Assembly (NCBI RefSeq): GCF_002776525.5
Contig: NC_045436.1
Coordinates: 5,805,918 to 5,869,917 of the forward strand
Direction: 5' to 3'
DNA: 64,000 nt
DNA from: Piliocolobus tephrosceles
Lineage: Eukaryota; Chordata; Mammalia; Primates; Cercopithecidae
Positions 23,290 through 34,572 of this stretch are shown here, one piece after another (the stretch's first letter is position 1; each line of letters starts with the position of its first letter). Made by a program: the position numbers and the translations under genes. A model generated the notes under the pieces. That model was not told the DNA's origin and did no database searches. It worked only from the letters and a program-made list of their open reading frames with translations.

Positions 23290-23735
23290 TGATATGGTTT
23301 GGATCGGTGTCCCTGCACAAATCTCATGTCAAATTGTAATTACTTCCCAATGTTGGAGGTGGGGCCTGCTGGGAGGTGACTGGAGCATAGGGGCGGAGTT
23401 CTCATGAATGAGTTAACACCATTCCTCGGTACTGTTCTAGTGATAGTGTGTGAGTGAGTTATTGTGAGATCTGGTTGTTTAACAGTGTGTAGCACCTACC
23501 CCCTGCACCCCCAACCTTTTTGTTTCTCCTGCTCTGGCCATGGAGACACGGTGACATGCTGGCTCCCCCTTCGCCTTCTGCCATGACTGTAAGTTCCCTG
23601 AGGCCTCACCAGAACCAGATCCTGCCATGCTTCCTCTACAGCCTGCAGAGTCACAAGCCAACTAAATCTCTTTTCTTTATAAATTACCCAGTCTCAGGTA
23701 TGTCTTTATAGCAATGCGAGAACAGAATAATAAAA
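23290..23735 (+). mobile_element. MaLR solo LTR, MSTA-like
   Basis: Starts TGATATGGTTTGGATCGGTG. It contains 'ggaggtggggcctgctggga', 'gagatctggttgtttaacag', 'cttcgccttctgccatgact' and 'ctttataaattacccagtct', and ends near AGAACAGAATAATAAAA. Full LTR length (about 445 bp) with no internal retroviral sequence, so it is a solo LTR. THE1 relatives are the alternative; the GGTGGGGCCTG block favours MSTA. Confidence 0.88.
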
Positions 23736-24159
23736 TTGGGTACCATTCACTTTTGCCAAGAAAACTCGTATTTTTAATATAATTTTAAAAATTAACATAT
23801 ACAAAATTGAGGCCTCTTTTGATGTACAAATTCTGTAAGTTTTAACACATGTAGTTTGCCTCCTTGCCATCGCTCAGGATAGAATCAGATATAGAATTGC
23901 TCTATCACCCCAAAGAACTCCTTCATGTTGTGCCTTACACACTTCCAATCCCTGGAAACCACTGTTATATTATTTTTCCTTATCATTTTGCCATTTCTAG
24001 AGTGTCATATAAATGGAATCATATAGCAAGTAACTTTTGGAGACTGGCTTCTTTCACTGAGCCTAATGTTAAAATGTATCCACGTTGTTGCATGTACTAG
24101 AAATGGGATTGCTGGATCATATGGTAAGGATATATTTAACTTTATCAGAAACTACTGAA

Positions 24160-25660
24160 GTAGGGTTGATTTGGCTATTCAGGCTCTTTTTTAGTTAATG
24201 GAGGCATCACATTACCTGACTTCAAATTATACTACAAGGCTATAGTAACCAAAATAGCATAGTACTAGTACAAAAATAGACATATAAATCAATGGAATAG
24301 AATAGAGAACCAAGAAATAAAGCCATATAACTACAACCAACTAATCTTTGACAACATTGACAAATATATACAACACTGGGGAAAGGACACCCTATTCAGT
24401 CAATGGTGCTGGGAAAATTGGAAAGCCAATATATAGAAGAATAGAACTGGACTCCTATCTCACTCCACATACAAAAATTAAATCAAGATGAATTAAAGAT
24501 TTAAATATAAGACCTGAAACTATTAAAATCCTAGAAGAAAACCTAGGAAAAACTCTTCTGGACATTGGTCAAAGCAAAGCATTTATGACTAAGTCCTCAA
24601 AAGGAAATGCAACAAAAACAAAAACAGACTAATGGGACTTAACTAAACTAAAAAGCTTTTGCACAGCAAAAGAAATAATCAACAGGGTAAACAGACATCC
24701 TACACAATGGAAGAAAATATTTGCAAACTATGCATCCAATGGAGGGCTAATAGCCAGAATCTACAAGGAACTCAAATAACTCAACAAGAAAGAAACAAGT
24801 AACCCCATTAAAAAATGGACAAAGGACGTGAACAGACATTTTTCAAAAAGACAGGCAAGAGACCAATAAACATATGAAAAACATCACTGATCAACAGATG
24901 TTGTGAGGATGTGGTGAAAAGGAAATGCTTATACACTGCCTGTGGGAATGTAAATTAGTACAACCTCTATGGAAAAGAGTATGGCAATTTCTCAAAGAAC
25001 TAAATATAGAACTACCTTTGATCCAGCAATCCCACTACTGGGTGTCTACCCAAAGGAAAAGAAATTATTTTACCAAAAAGACACCTGCACTTGGATGTTT
25101 ATTGCAGCACTACTCATAAGAGGAAAGATATGGAATCAACCTAAGTGTTCATTAACAGATAACTGGACTAAAAATGTGATACACACACACGCACACACCA
25201 CACACACACACACGCACACACCACACACACACATACACACACCACACACACACATACACATCCATCCCCCACACACACACGAAATGGAATGCTACTCAGC
25301 CATAAAAAAGAATTAAATCATGTCTTTTGCAGCAACATGGATAGAACTGGAGGCCATTATCTTAAGTGAACTTACTCAGAAAGTCAAAAACTGTACTTAT
25401 AGCACAGTTGTTAAGTGGGAGCTAAACAACAAGTGCATAGGGACACGTGGAGTGGAAAAACAGACATTAAAGACTGAAAGGTAGGAGGGTAGCAGGGGAG
25501 TGAGGGATCAAATATTACCTGTTATACTGCCTATTGGGTACAATGTACACTGTTTGGGTGATGGTTACACTAAAAGCCCAGACTTTACCACTACACAGTA
25601 TATCCATTTAATACAACTACATTGATATCCCTAAATCTATAAAAATAAAAATAAATTTTA
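24160..25660 (+). mobile_element. L1 3' half with 5' inversion, inserted in the older L1
   Basis: Plus-strand late ORF2 to 3' UTR: GGAGGCATCACATTACCTGA, then 'cactggggaaaggacaccct', 'ccagcaatcccactactggg', 'tgctactcagccataaaaaa', and an A-rich end. Flanked by an exact 13-bp target-site duplication AGAAACTACTGAA (24147-24159 and 25661-25673). The first about 35 bp (24160-24194) are inverted relative to the rest. ORF2 has stops and is truncated; inactive. The usual 'tatacacc' site has grown into a 100-bp CA-rich tract. Confidence 0.93.
25181..25280. repeat. CA-rich microsatellite inside the L1
   Basis: Interrupted (CA)n with CGCA, CATA and CC variants. It has expanded from the A/C-rich stretch just before the GGAATGCTACTCAGCC of L1 ORF2. 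Confidence 0.93.
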
Positions 25661-25966
25661 AGAAACTACTGAACTATTTTCCAGACTGGCTATACAATCT
25701 TGCATCTAACTGGCAATGCCATTCTAGGAACTTTTTCTGTAAGTTTCTTGGGATTATCTATAAGGTCAATCAAGTTGTTTGCAAACAGGCGGTTTTATTA
25801 CAGCTTGTAGGCCTTTCATTTCTTTTTCTTACCTTGTTCCAATGGATAAAAACTTCAGTATTGTGTTCAACACAAATGGTAAACGTGAACATCCTTGCCC
25901 TGTTTCCAGTCTTAAAGGGAGGGTATTAGGTCTTTCACCATCAAGCATGATGTTAGCTACAGGTTT

Positions 25967-26162
25967 CTTTTTCTTCAACTTTTATTTTAGATATGGGGGT
26001 ATATATGCAAGTTTGTTACATGAGTATATTGTATGACAATGAGGTTTGGGGTATGAGTGATCCTGTCATCCAAGTAGTGAGCATAGCACTCCATAGGTAG
26101 TTTTCAATCCATGCCCTCTTCCCTCCCTCCCCATCTAGTAGTCTGCAATGTCTATTGTTATC
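25967..26162 (-). mobile_element. L1 3'-UTR fragment nested in the older L1
   Basis: Minus orientation: 'tcttcaacttttattttaga' then 'gcaagtttgttacatgagta', 'tgaggtttggggtatgagtg' and 'tgccctcttccctccctccc', the 3' end of a primate L1. Target-site duplications are TTAGCTACAGGTTT (25953-25966) and ATAGCTGCAGATTT (26163-26176). Confidence 0.85.
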
Positions 26163-26353
26163 ATAGCTGCAGATTTTTGTGGACGTTCTTTATCAGGTCA
26201 AGGAAGTTTCCTTTTAATCGTACATAGATTGTTGAGAGTTTTTTTATCATGAATCTATGTTGAATTTTGTCAACTGCTTTTTCTGAATCTGTTAATATTA
26301 TCATGTGACATTTTTCTTCTTTGGTGTGTTAATATGGTACATTACATTGACTG

Positions 26354-26354
<1 letters not shown>

Positions 26355-26389
<35 letters not shown>

Positions 26390-26670
26390 AGACATAGTCT
26401 CGTTCAACTGCCCAGGCTGGAGTGCAGTGGCGCAACCTAGGCTCGCTACAACCTCCGCCTCCCAAGTTCAAACAATTCTCCTGCCTCAGCCTCCTGTGTA
26501 GCTGGCACTATAGGCGCGTGCCACCACGCTAAGCTAATTTTTGTATTTTTTAGTAGAGATGAAGTTTCACCATGTTGGCCAGGATGTTCTTGATCTCTTG
26601 ACCTCGTGATCTGCCTGCCTCAGCCTCCCAAAGTGCTGGGATTACAGGTGTGAGCCACTGTGCCCAGCCC
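26355..26670 (-). mobile_element. Alu, full length, with 33-bp poly(T)
   Basis: Minus orientation; T33 at 26356-26388, then GAGACATAGTCTCGTTCAAC. The target-site duplication is TACATTGACTGA at 26343-26354 and 26671-26682, lying inside the old antisense L1 and dating the Alu as later. Confidence 0.95.
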
Positions 26671-28706
26671 TACATTGACTGATTTTCAAATGCTGAATTA
26701 GCCTTACATTCCAAGGCTAAATCCACTTGGTCATGATTTGTTGTTCTTTTTATATATTGCCTAATTCAATGTACTAATATTAAGATTTTGTGAAGGATTT
26801 CTGCATCTATGTTCCTAGGAGACATTGGTCTGTAGTTTTCTTTTACTGCACTAACTTTGTTTGGTTTGGTAACCAGGATAATGCTGGCTTCACAAAACAA
26901 GTTGGGAAGTGTTGCCTCCTCTTTGATTTTTTGAAAAAGATCTTATAGAATTGATGTCATTTCTTCCATAAAGGTTTGGTAGAGAATTCTACCAGCGAAA
27001 CCATTCAGACCTGGAGTTTTTTAGGTTTTGATTTTTGAGCTTTTGGTAAAGATTTAATTATAAATTGAATGTATTGAGATATAAAGGATTATTTTGGGGT
27101 GAGTTTTGGTAACCTCTTCTTTCTAGGATTTGGTCCATTTCATCTATATTGTTGAATTTATGTGCACGGAGCTGTTGATGGTATTTACTTATTATATTTT
27201 TGTGGGGACTATAGTGATATGCCCTCTTTCATGCCTTACATTGGTAATTTATGTCATATTTCCTTGTCAATCTGGCTAGAGGTTTATCAGCTCTCGATAT
27301 ACTGAAAAAAACAGATTTTACATTTTATTGGTTTTCTCCACTATTGTTGTTTTCAAATTCATTGATATCTACTCTTATCTTTATAAAATTTCCTTCTTTC
27401 TGCTAGCTTTAGACTAGTTTTGCTCTTCTTTTTCTAGTTTCTTTAGGTGGAAGCTTCGATTGCTGACTGCAGTTCTTTTTTTCTTTTCTAATATGAGGGT
27501 TTAATCCTCCATATTTCCCTCTAAGTCCTGCTTTAGCCACTTCATATGAATTATGATATATTGCATTTTCAATATTGTTCACTTCAAAATATTTTCTGCT
27601 TTCTCTGAGACTTTGATTCACAGATCACTTAGAAGTATGTTGTTTAATTTCCTAGTATTTAGAGATTTATCAATTATCTTTCTTTTGTTGATTTCTAGTT
27701 AAATCTCCTTATGGTAAGATAACTACTTTTGATTATTTCAATTCTTTTAATAATTTTTAGGTTTGTTTTATGTCTCTGGCTATCATCTATTTTTGTGAAT
27801 GCTCTCTGAGGATTTTAAAGGGATGTATATTCTGCTATTTGAGGGAGGAACACTTTATAAACATCAATTAGCAAGTCTGATGGTATTGTTCAATTTTTCC
27901 ATATCCTTACTGCTATTCTATCTACTTGTTCTTGCAATTATTGGGGGAGCTGTGTTGAAGCCCCTAACTATAATTGTCCATTTTTCCTTTCAGCTCTATT
28001 CTGTTCCATGTACTTTGAAACTTTGTTATTGGGTACATACACTTTTTTAACACTTTCTATGTCATCATGGTGAACTTACCCATTTTTCTTTATGTAATGT
28101 TCTTCTTTATCCCTGGTAATTTTTCTTGCTCTATAGTCTACTATTTCTGATATTAATATGGCCCCTCCAGCTTCCTCATGATTAGTGTATATCTCTTTAT
28201 TTTCTACTTTTAAGACATTCATTATACTTAAAATGTATTACCTGTAGATAGCATATCCTGTGGTCATTGAAAAAAAAATCCATTCTGACAATCTGTCATT
28301 TAATTTGTATGTTTAGACCATTTATATTTAATGTAATTATTTATACATTGGAATTTAAGTCTACCCTTTATTATTTTAGGTTTCTTCCCTCATTTTGTTC
28401 CTGTTTTTCCTTTCCTACTTTTATTTGAATTATTTGAATATTTTCAGTGCTCTATTTTTATTTATCTATTGAGTTTTTAACTATATTCCTTTGTATGGTG
28501 TCTTTTGCTGTTGCTCTACACATTTCAATATATATACTTACCTTTTCACAGCCTACTTAGAATTAATATTTTACTACTTCAAGTGGTAAATCTTACCACC
28601 ATTTTAGTCCCTTTAACTTCTTCTCTTTACATTACAATTGTCATATGTGTTACATCTATATACAATGAAACTCTACCCATGCTGTAATATTTGCTTTCCA
28701 TTATTA

Positions 28707-28711
28707 TACTT

Positions 28712-28758
<47 letters not shown>

Positions 28759-28772
28759 TTTNNNNNNNNNNT

Positions 28773-28815
<43 letters not shown>

Positions 28816-29098
28816 TTTTGAGACGGAGTTTCACTCTGTCGCCAGGCTGGAGTGCAGTGGCACGATCTCAGCTCACTGCCACCTCTGCCTCCTGGGTTCA
28901 AGCAATTCTCCTGCGTCAGCCTCCTGAATAGTTGGGACTACAGGCACATGCCAGCGTGTCCAGCTAATTTTTGTATTTTTAGTAGAGATGGGGTTTCCCC
29001 ATGTTGGCCAGGATGGTCTTGATCTCTTCACCTCATGATTTGCCCACCTCAGCCTCCCAAAGTGCTGGCATTACAGGCATGAGCCACCACACCCGGCC
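28707..29098 (-). mobile_element. Alu with expanded (TTTA)n tail and a 10-N gap
   Basis: Minus-oriented Alu body from about 28819 (GAGACGGAGTTTCACTCTGT). Its tail has become a (TTTA)n array over 28710-28818, interrupted by Ns at 28762-28771. The target site TATTATAC is repeated before (about 28702) and after (29099) the element. True array length is unknown. Confidence 0.93.
28762..28771. other. Assembly gap (10 N)
   Basis: Ten Ns within (TTTA)n; a collapsed or unresolved microsatellite. Confidence 0.95.
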
Positions 29099-30180
29099 TA
29101 TTATACATATTTTAAAGAAGTGAAGAGAATAATTATATTTACTCAGATATTACTACTGTTGCTTTTCTTTTTCTCTTGGTGTTTCAAGTTTTCCTCTGGT
29201 ATAATTTTCTGTCTATCAGCATTTCTTTTAGAGCAAGTTTTCTGGCAGTGAATTATTGCTTTCTTTTGTTTGAGAATATCTTTTCTTTAACCTTTGTATA
29301 TAAAGAATATGTTCCCTGGTTATTTTAAAAATAGTATTCCACTTTATTTTGGCCTTTGTGGTTTCTAATGGAAAATCTTCAGTCATTCAACTTGTTCTAT
29401 TATATGTTATGTATCATTGGTAGGTCTAAACATACCAATTAAATCTGCAGTAATTCAACTTGTTCTATTATATGTCATGTAGCATTTTTCCCTATTTGCT
29501 TTCAATATTTTTCTCTCTTTAGTTTTCAACAGTTTATGATGTGTCAGGGTATGCATTTCTTTGATTTTAGCCTGTTTAGCTGTGTTCAGCTTCTTAAATT
29601 TAAAAGCTTACATCTTTGACCAAATTTAGTTGCCAACCATTATTTCTTCAAATCACACTCTTTTAGGAACTTTGATTACACAAATGTTGGACATTTTTGG
29701 TATGGTCTCACACATCCCTGAAGCTCTGTTTACTTTTTTTTTCAATCTTTTTTTCTCTGTTGTTGAGATTGAATAATTTCTAACGATTTATCTTCAAGTC
29801 CACTGCCTCTTCTCTATTATCTTCATTCTGTTATTGAGCCCACCCATAAATTTTTATTTTTGATTATTATGTATTTCAAATATATTCCAAAATTACCACT
29901 CGGTTCTGCATTATATAATCTATCCCTGCACTTCTGGGGCCATGATTAGAAAAATTGATTTAATCTTTGATAATTCCAACATCTGTGACACCTCAGTATT
30001 TGCAATTGTTAATTGTTCTTTCATATACAAATTGAGATTATCCTAGTTCTTCATATTCTGGCTAATTTTCAGTAATGTTGATTATTATATTATAAGAGTC
30101 CAAGTCTTTAAATCCTAAGGACAATGTTGAATTTTCTTTTTTAAGCACGTGATCAACATTGTTAAGTTCAGGCTGCAATT

Positions 30181-31130
30181 TCCAAACTACCTTCTGTCAG
30201 CTGAATGTCACTTCAGTGCAGAAAGCCTTTGCAATGCTATTTGGATCTGCCTTACATGTATACCATGCAGTGGTCAGCCTGGGATTTGTATGATCTAGTT
30301 CATATTTCAGCTCTCAGAGAATTTGTAGTGCTGCTTAGAGTCAGATCCAAACATGCACAGCTCAGAAGCGAGTCCAGGAGTACATACAATATTTTATGCA
30401 ATAGCTCTCTTGATCCTCTCTGTGATCTCCCCAGTACCTTCCAGTACCCTAGGGCTCCTTTTCATGGTCCTTCTGCTAGAACGCTGGGGTTTAGTTACCT
30501 TGCTCAGCCACATACTTCTAGCACAACTGCATTTCAGTGTGGTGTCAAATGGCAGAAGGACAGAGAGGGAAGAAAAGCAATGGGAATTCGCCCCATGCTC
30601 TTAGGACCGCAGTTCCCTTCATCAGAGAGAAGGATATCCTCCTCTCCCAGCATGCACAGTTCTCCCAGCATGCACAGTTCTCCCAGCATGCACAGTTCTG
30701 GATGTCTGCCCAGCCCTACGCTGTGTGCAGAACTGGCTATGGGCTGGGAAGGGAGAGAATGAAGACAGTGGCTTCTTCCACTCACTCTGAAGTTAGCAGT
30801 CCCCTTTCTTGCTTCTCAGGTCAGGAAGCAAGGGCTTCCCTTGAAGATCTTTCTGTCCACACCAGTGTGACCTACTGGATTTTGGGCTACCTCGGAGTCT
30901 ATGTCAGGTGATCCAGTTTAGTGGATCTTCAAATTCTGATCTCTTCCCCACCGTGCCTGCTGTGCCATGCATTCTGTCCATGGTCTCAGCTACATGCTGT
31001 CTCTTGCTCAGAAGCAGAATCCATAACTACTTTTTATTCTTTGAAATAGCACTGTTAGCAGGAGAAGCAAATATGTTCACTTTGGACTTTGTTTTCTGTT
31101 TATAAAGACTTACTTTTATTTTAGGACTGT
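30181..31130 (-). other. Possible further old L1 sequence; otherwise unassigned
   Basis: This stretch follows the antisense L1 and may be its ORF1 or 5' region, but I cannot match it with confidence. It contains a 185-codon open frame (30205-30762) with no family resemblance and an 18-bp repeat array. Confidence 0.3.
30643..30696. repeat. 18-bp tandem repeat, three exact copies
   Basis: TCTCCCAGCATGCACAGT occurs at 30643-30660, 30661-30678 and 30679-30696 without a mismatch. The unit is a multiple of three, so it produces an apparent SPSMHS protein repeat in a chance open frame. Confidence 0.97.
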
Positions 31131-32478
31131 TGCCATTGAGATTTTTTTTTAAGTTTTATTTTAGCCTCAGAAAATATCATTTCACTTCATGCATTCTCAC
31201 ATACCAGACACTTAGCCTTTTCCCACCTCTGTGATAATGGTGGACAGATATGGGTAACTCAAAGTTAGCTTCCTTTTTGTGGTTCTGGCCTCTTTGGCCA
31301 ACTATTTTCTTTAGAGTTACTAATGAGAAACCAAACTGATTGACATGAGTGCCACCCTCTCTTTCCCCAAGTCCACCCTCTGGCCAGAGGTACTAATGAG
31401 CTTTGCCATCAGTGTCAGGTGGATCAGGAGACAGGAGGCACCCACATGACGCCACAGACCAGATCATTAGCATCAAATGTAATTATTGAGTTCATTGTTT
31501 CCCTTTCTGACCCTCTCCTATCCACGTTGCACACACAATAGTGATGGGTGCTTTCAAAAATTCACCTTAGCCCTGGCTGAGGGCATTACAACAGAGAAGA
31601 GAAACAGGTATGGCCTGAGATTTTGCCTCAATAATGTTCAGTCCTCTTACTTTTACTTCAAACTGTTGGTATTTGTGGTCCTTAGAAGAGTATCACTCAA
31701 GTCTGTATACTATATGAACATGATTGGCTTCTATACTCAACACAACAGTTCCACCAAAAAACTCCTCAAACATTACATCTTGACAGTTACACTACCATGC
31801 ACAAATAACCTGACCCCAAAGTTCTAATGGCCTTCTCATTGGGAGATATGACCCCAGCGATTATACTAAAAAGAGCTCCAAGAAGGCAATGTTCATATCA
31901 TATATATTAGTATGTCATAGTGAGGGCAGTTTACTGATAATAGGACAGCCTGTTGAACAGAAATATTGAGTATTTGGCAGGATGAATGGACAAGGTATAT
32001 TTATAATTCTACTCAATTAGAGAGTGAAGTCTGAAAGTCAATATATACAGTATGAGCAGATTTGCAAGAAAAGGTTTATGGGTAATGGATAAACTTTCTT
32101 ACTCAACCCAAACGAGGATTTTAATTTCTGGCTACTGGCAGCAGCACTTTGGCGAGGGAGCCAGTGGGGATAGGGACAAAGGTAGCTCAGCCCAAAGTGC
32201 TCCATGGAGATGCCTCCTGCTGAGAGCGGGAGTCACCTGAACATTCTCCTTGTGTGTATGTGGTAGCTGCCCTTCCTCCTGTGTGATTCCTTGTGACACT
32301 TAACAGTTCATCCAGGCAAAGGTCCAGTCGGGGGCAGTGATGTGGCCTGGGCCACAGAATGGGGCCCCAGGGGCTCCTCCTCAGTGAGTGGCAAACCGTG
32401 CTTCATCTGATTGGCATAGTGGCACTCCCTGAGGAGCACCCAACCCAACTGAGAAAACAATGCTCATCGTCCAGCTGG
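31131..32478. other. Unassigned intronic stretch
   Basis: No exon or repeat recognised with confidence. Some parts may be an old retroelement but nothing diagnostic is visible. Confidence 0.35.
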
Positions 32479-32597
32479 TGGCTGGGCCATCACGTAGACT
32501 GAATTATCAGCATGGACACTGCTGATAGACTTCAGAGAACGAAGGCTACCACAGATGTCAATGATACCACATTTGACACCACTGTTTGACTGAAGCC
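32479..32597 (+). repeat. Dispersed 119-bp duplication, copy 1
   Basis: Shares about 92% identity by eye with 33458-33572. The core TAGACTTCAGAGAACGAAGG ... GATACCACATTTGACACCAC is nearly unchanged. Not a family I can name. Confidence 0.9.
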
Positions 32598-32666
32598 ATG
32601 AGAAATTGTAAAGCAAACAAAAGCTGATTTCTAACTCAACCTAGGAACAGGAAATTCAGTTGGAAC

Positions 32667-32722
32667 TACACACACGTACATACACACAGACACACACAGA
32701 CACACACACACACACGTACATG
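32667..32722. repeat. CA-rich microsatellite
   Basis: Interrupted (CA)n with GTACATA and AGAC interruptions. Confidence 0.9.
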
Positions 32723-32929
32723 TAGTTATAGACTGAGATTGAGAAACCCAGCAAGACAGTATAAAGCGTTTTCTCGTGTCTGGGCCAAGAGCAATGCAGC
32801 ACAGTCTCTATGGAGAGGGCAATGGCTGATGGATCAGCTCCTTTATGCTTTGTTCAGATCTGTGGCCCTAAATCAATAGTTTCCCCAACACAAGATATGT
32901 AAATTTAACACCTAAAACCTGCAACTATG

Positions 32930-33220
32930 GCCGGGTGTGGCGGCTCACGCCTGGAATCTCAGCACTTTGGGAGATTGAGGTGAGAGGATCTCTTGAGTCC
33001 AGGAATTCAAGGCCAGCCTGGGCAACATAATGAGATCCCATCTTTACAGAAAACTTTTAAAAATGAGCCAGGCGTGGTGGTGCATGTGTGGAGTTCCAGC
33101 TACTCAGGAGGCTGAGGTGGAAGGATGACTTGAGCCCAGGAGTTGAAGGTTGCAGTCAGCTATGATTACGCCAGTGCACTCCAGCTTGGGTGACACATTA
33201 AGATCCTGTCTCAAAAAAAA
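32930..33220 (+). mobile_element. Alu, full length (AluJ-like)
   Basis: Plus orientation; GAGTCCAGGAATTCAAGGCC and 'tcagctatgattacgcc' indicate an old J-type element. Target-site remnants AACCTGCAAC lie before and 'accctgcaacc' after the tail. Confidence 0.92.
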
Positions 33221-33282
33221 CCCTGCAACCCTGAAAATGGTAAGTTCAAAGTTAGCAGATTATGAATAAGCAGAAATCTAGC

Positions 33283-33420
33283 GGGGTATGGTAGCTCACA
33301 CCTATAATCTCAGGGCTTTGGGAAGCCGAGGTGGGAGGGTGGCTTGAGCCCGTGAGTTCAAGACCAGCTTGGGCAACAAAGCAAACCCTGTTGCTGCATT
33401 TTAAAAAATAATTTTAAATA
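33283..33420 (+). mobile_element. Free left Alu monomer (FLAM)
   Basis: Left-arm sequence only (TATGGTAGCTCACACCTATA ... GGGCAACAAAGC), then a decayed A-rich end; about 135 bp. Confidence 0.82.
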
Positions 33421-33457
33421 CAAAACAGGCTAATTTTTAAAAGTGTTTCCAAATACG

Positions 33458-33572
33458 TGGCTGGGCAATTATTTAGACGGAATTATTAGCATGGACATTG
33501 CTGATAGACTTCAGAGAACGAAGGCTACCACGGATGTCAATGATACCACATTTGACACCACTGTTTGAAGCC
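33458..33572 (+). repeat. Dispersed 119-bp duplication, copy 2
   Basis: Second copy of 32479-32597 in the same orientation, 979 bp away. It differs by roughly nine substitutions, mostly near the left end, and lacks 4 bp (ACTG) near the right end. Confidence 0.9.
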
Positions 33573-34540
33573 AAACATATTCTATATTTAGAATTAATAA
33601 TTAATTAATTAATAATTTAGAATTAAATTAAAAATGGTGCATTTTCTTCCTTCCACATTTTACTTTTATCCCATCCCTGCTGGTAAGTCACTGCCATAAC
33701 AAGCTCTTACTGTCTGCTCATGTAACACGTACACTGATGAAGCAGGCTACATTCTTAATCATCTATTCAGATTAGCAGATTTTTCTATTAACTTTCAAAA
33801 ATCCACATGCCTGCTACATTCATATTTTGCAATAAAGGAGTCAATTCTCATAGGAACAGCAAAACCGGCCTCTTTAAAATTCCACACCTCATAAAAGGCT
33901 TGTTTTAAGAACAAACAATTGATGAAGAAAGACAGCATTCCCAATGTGATACCATACCCTATTACTTTACACTAGAATCTAAAATATTCTTGCCTATACA
34001 GCTTAAAGTCATATGTACTTTTCAGGCAGTGCCAGGGCAAAAAAGAAAAAGGAAGTCATATGTACTTAATTATTGAAAGTCTTTAAAATCTCCTTCTTGT
34101 GTTATACCATTTACCTTCTATCCTTTCTATCCACCCTCCCCTCCTCCCGCCAAACCGCTGCCACCCACTCCCCTGCAACCCAACCTACTCTCAGAAAAGA
34201 AAAAAACATCCCCTGGCAACAAAGATCCTTTTGATAACTTGGCTTGGGCCACAAAGTGGTCCGGAAAAAAGGTTGGTCTTTTCAGCCCTGCGTTTGTAGC
34301 AGCGAAGGTGGCAGGATTTCTGTCTCCCAAGCTGTCCTGGGCTGGTCACCTGGGAGCAGGTAGACAACAGCTGGACCAGTACTTTGTAAATTCTGGCCAG
34401 ATTCTGTAGGTCTGTGCTTATGCTTGTGTGGACAATTACTTTAACAGTCTACAATGAAAAGAAAGAAAGATAAGACAACAAAGAAAATTTCTCATAAAGA
34501 TAACTAAACTTGATCAAAAATTGTCTTTATGCTCTTCTTC

Positions 34541-34572
<32 letters not shown>

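Larger units (their letters stand above)
23864..30180 (-). mobile_element. Old L1 (L1M-type), antisense, split by later insertions
   Basis: A decayed L1 in minus orientation in at least five pieces. 23864-24159 is 3' UTR or late ORF2 ('aaatggaatcatatagcaag', 'gagactggcttctttcactg'). Further pieces are 25661-25966, 26163-26354, 26671-28706 and 29099 to about 30180, mostly the RT/endonuclease part of ORF2 read backwards (for example 'atgatgttagctacagg', 'ccattcagacctggag'). Interruptions are a sense L1 (24160-25660), an antisense L1 3' fragment (25967-26162) and two Alus. Many stops; inactive. The upper boundary is uncertain. Confidence 0.8.

Noticed and set aside
23290..23735. Retroviral provirus
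   Set aside because: Only a single LTR is present with no gag or pol beside it.
24160..25660. Active L1
   Set aside because: 5' truncated and inverted, with stops and an expanded CA tract in ORF2.
28638..28931. Open frames rich in LFIY
   Set aside because: Same cause: TTTA array and Alu tail with Ns.
30643..30696. CRISPR-like array
   Set aside because: Direct tandem repeats without spacers in a primate intron; not a CRISPR.
30205..30762. 185-codon open frame
   Set aside because: No recognised domain, sits next to or in old L1 sequence, and part of its length comes from the 18-bp triplicate repeat. No splice or start context.
32479..33572. Paired LTRs of one provirus
   Set aside because: The repeated block is only about 119 bp, lacks TG...CA ends, and the DNA between is CA repeat, AluJ and FLAM rather than retroviral sequence.
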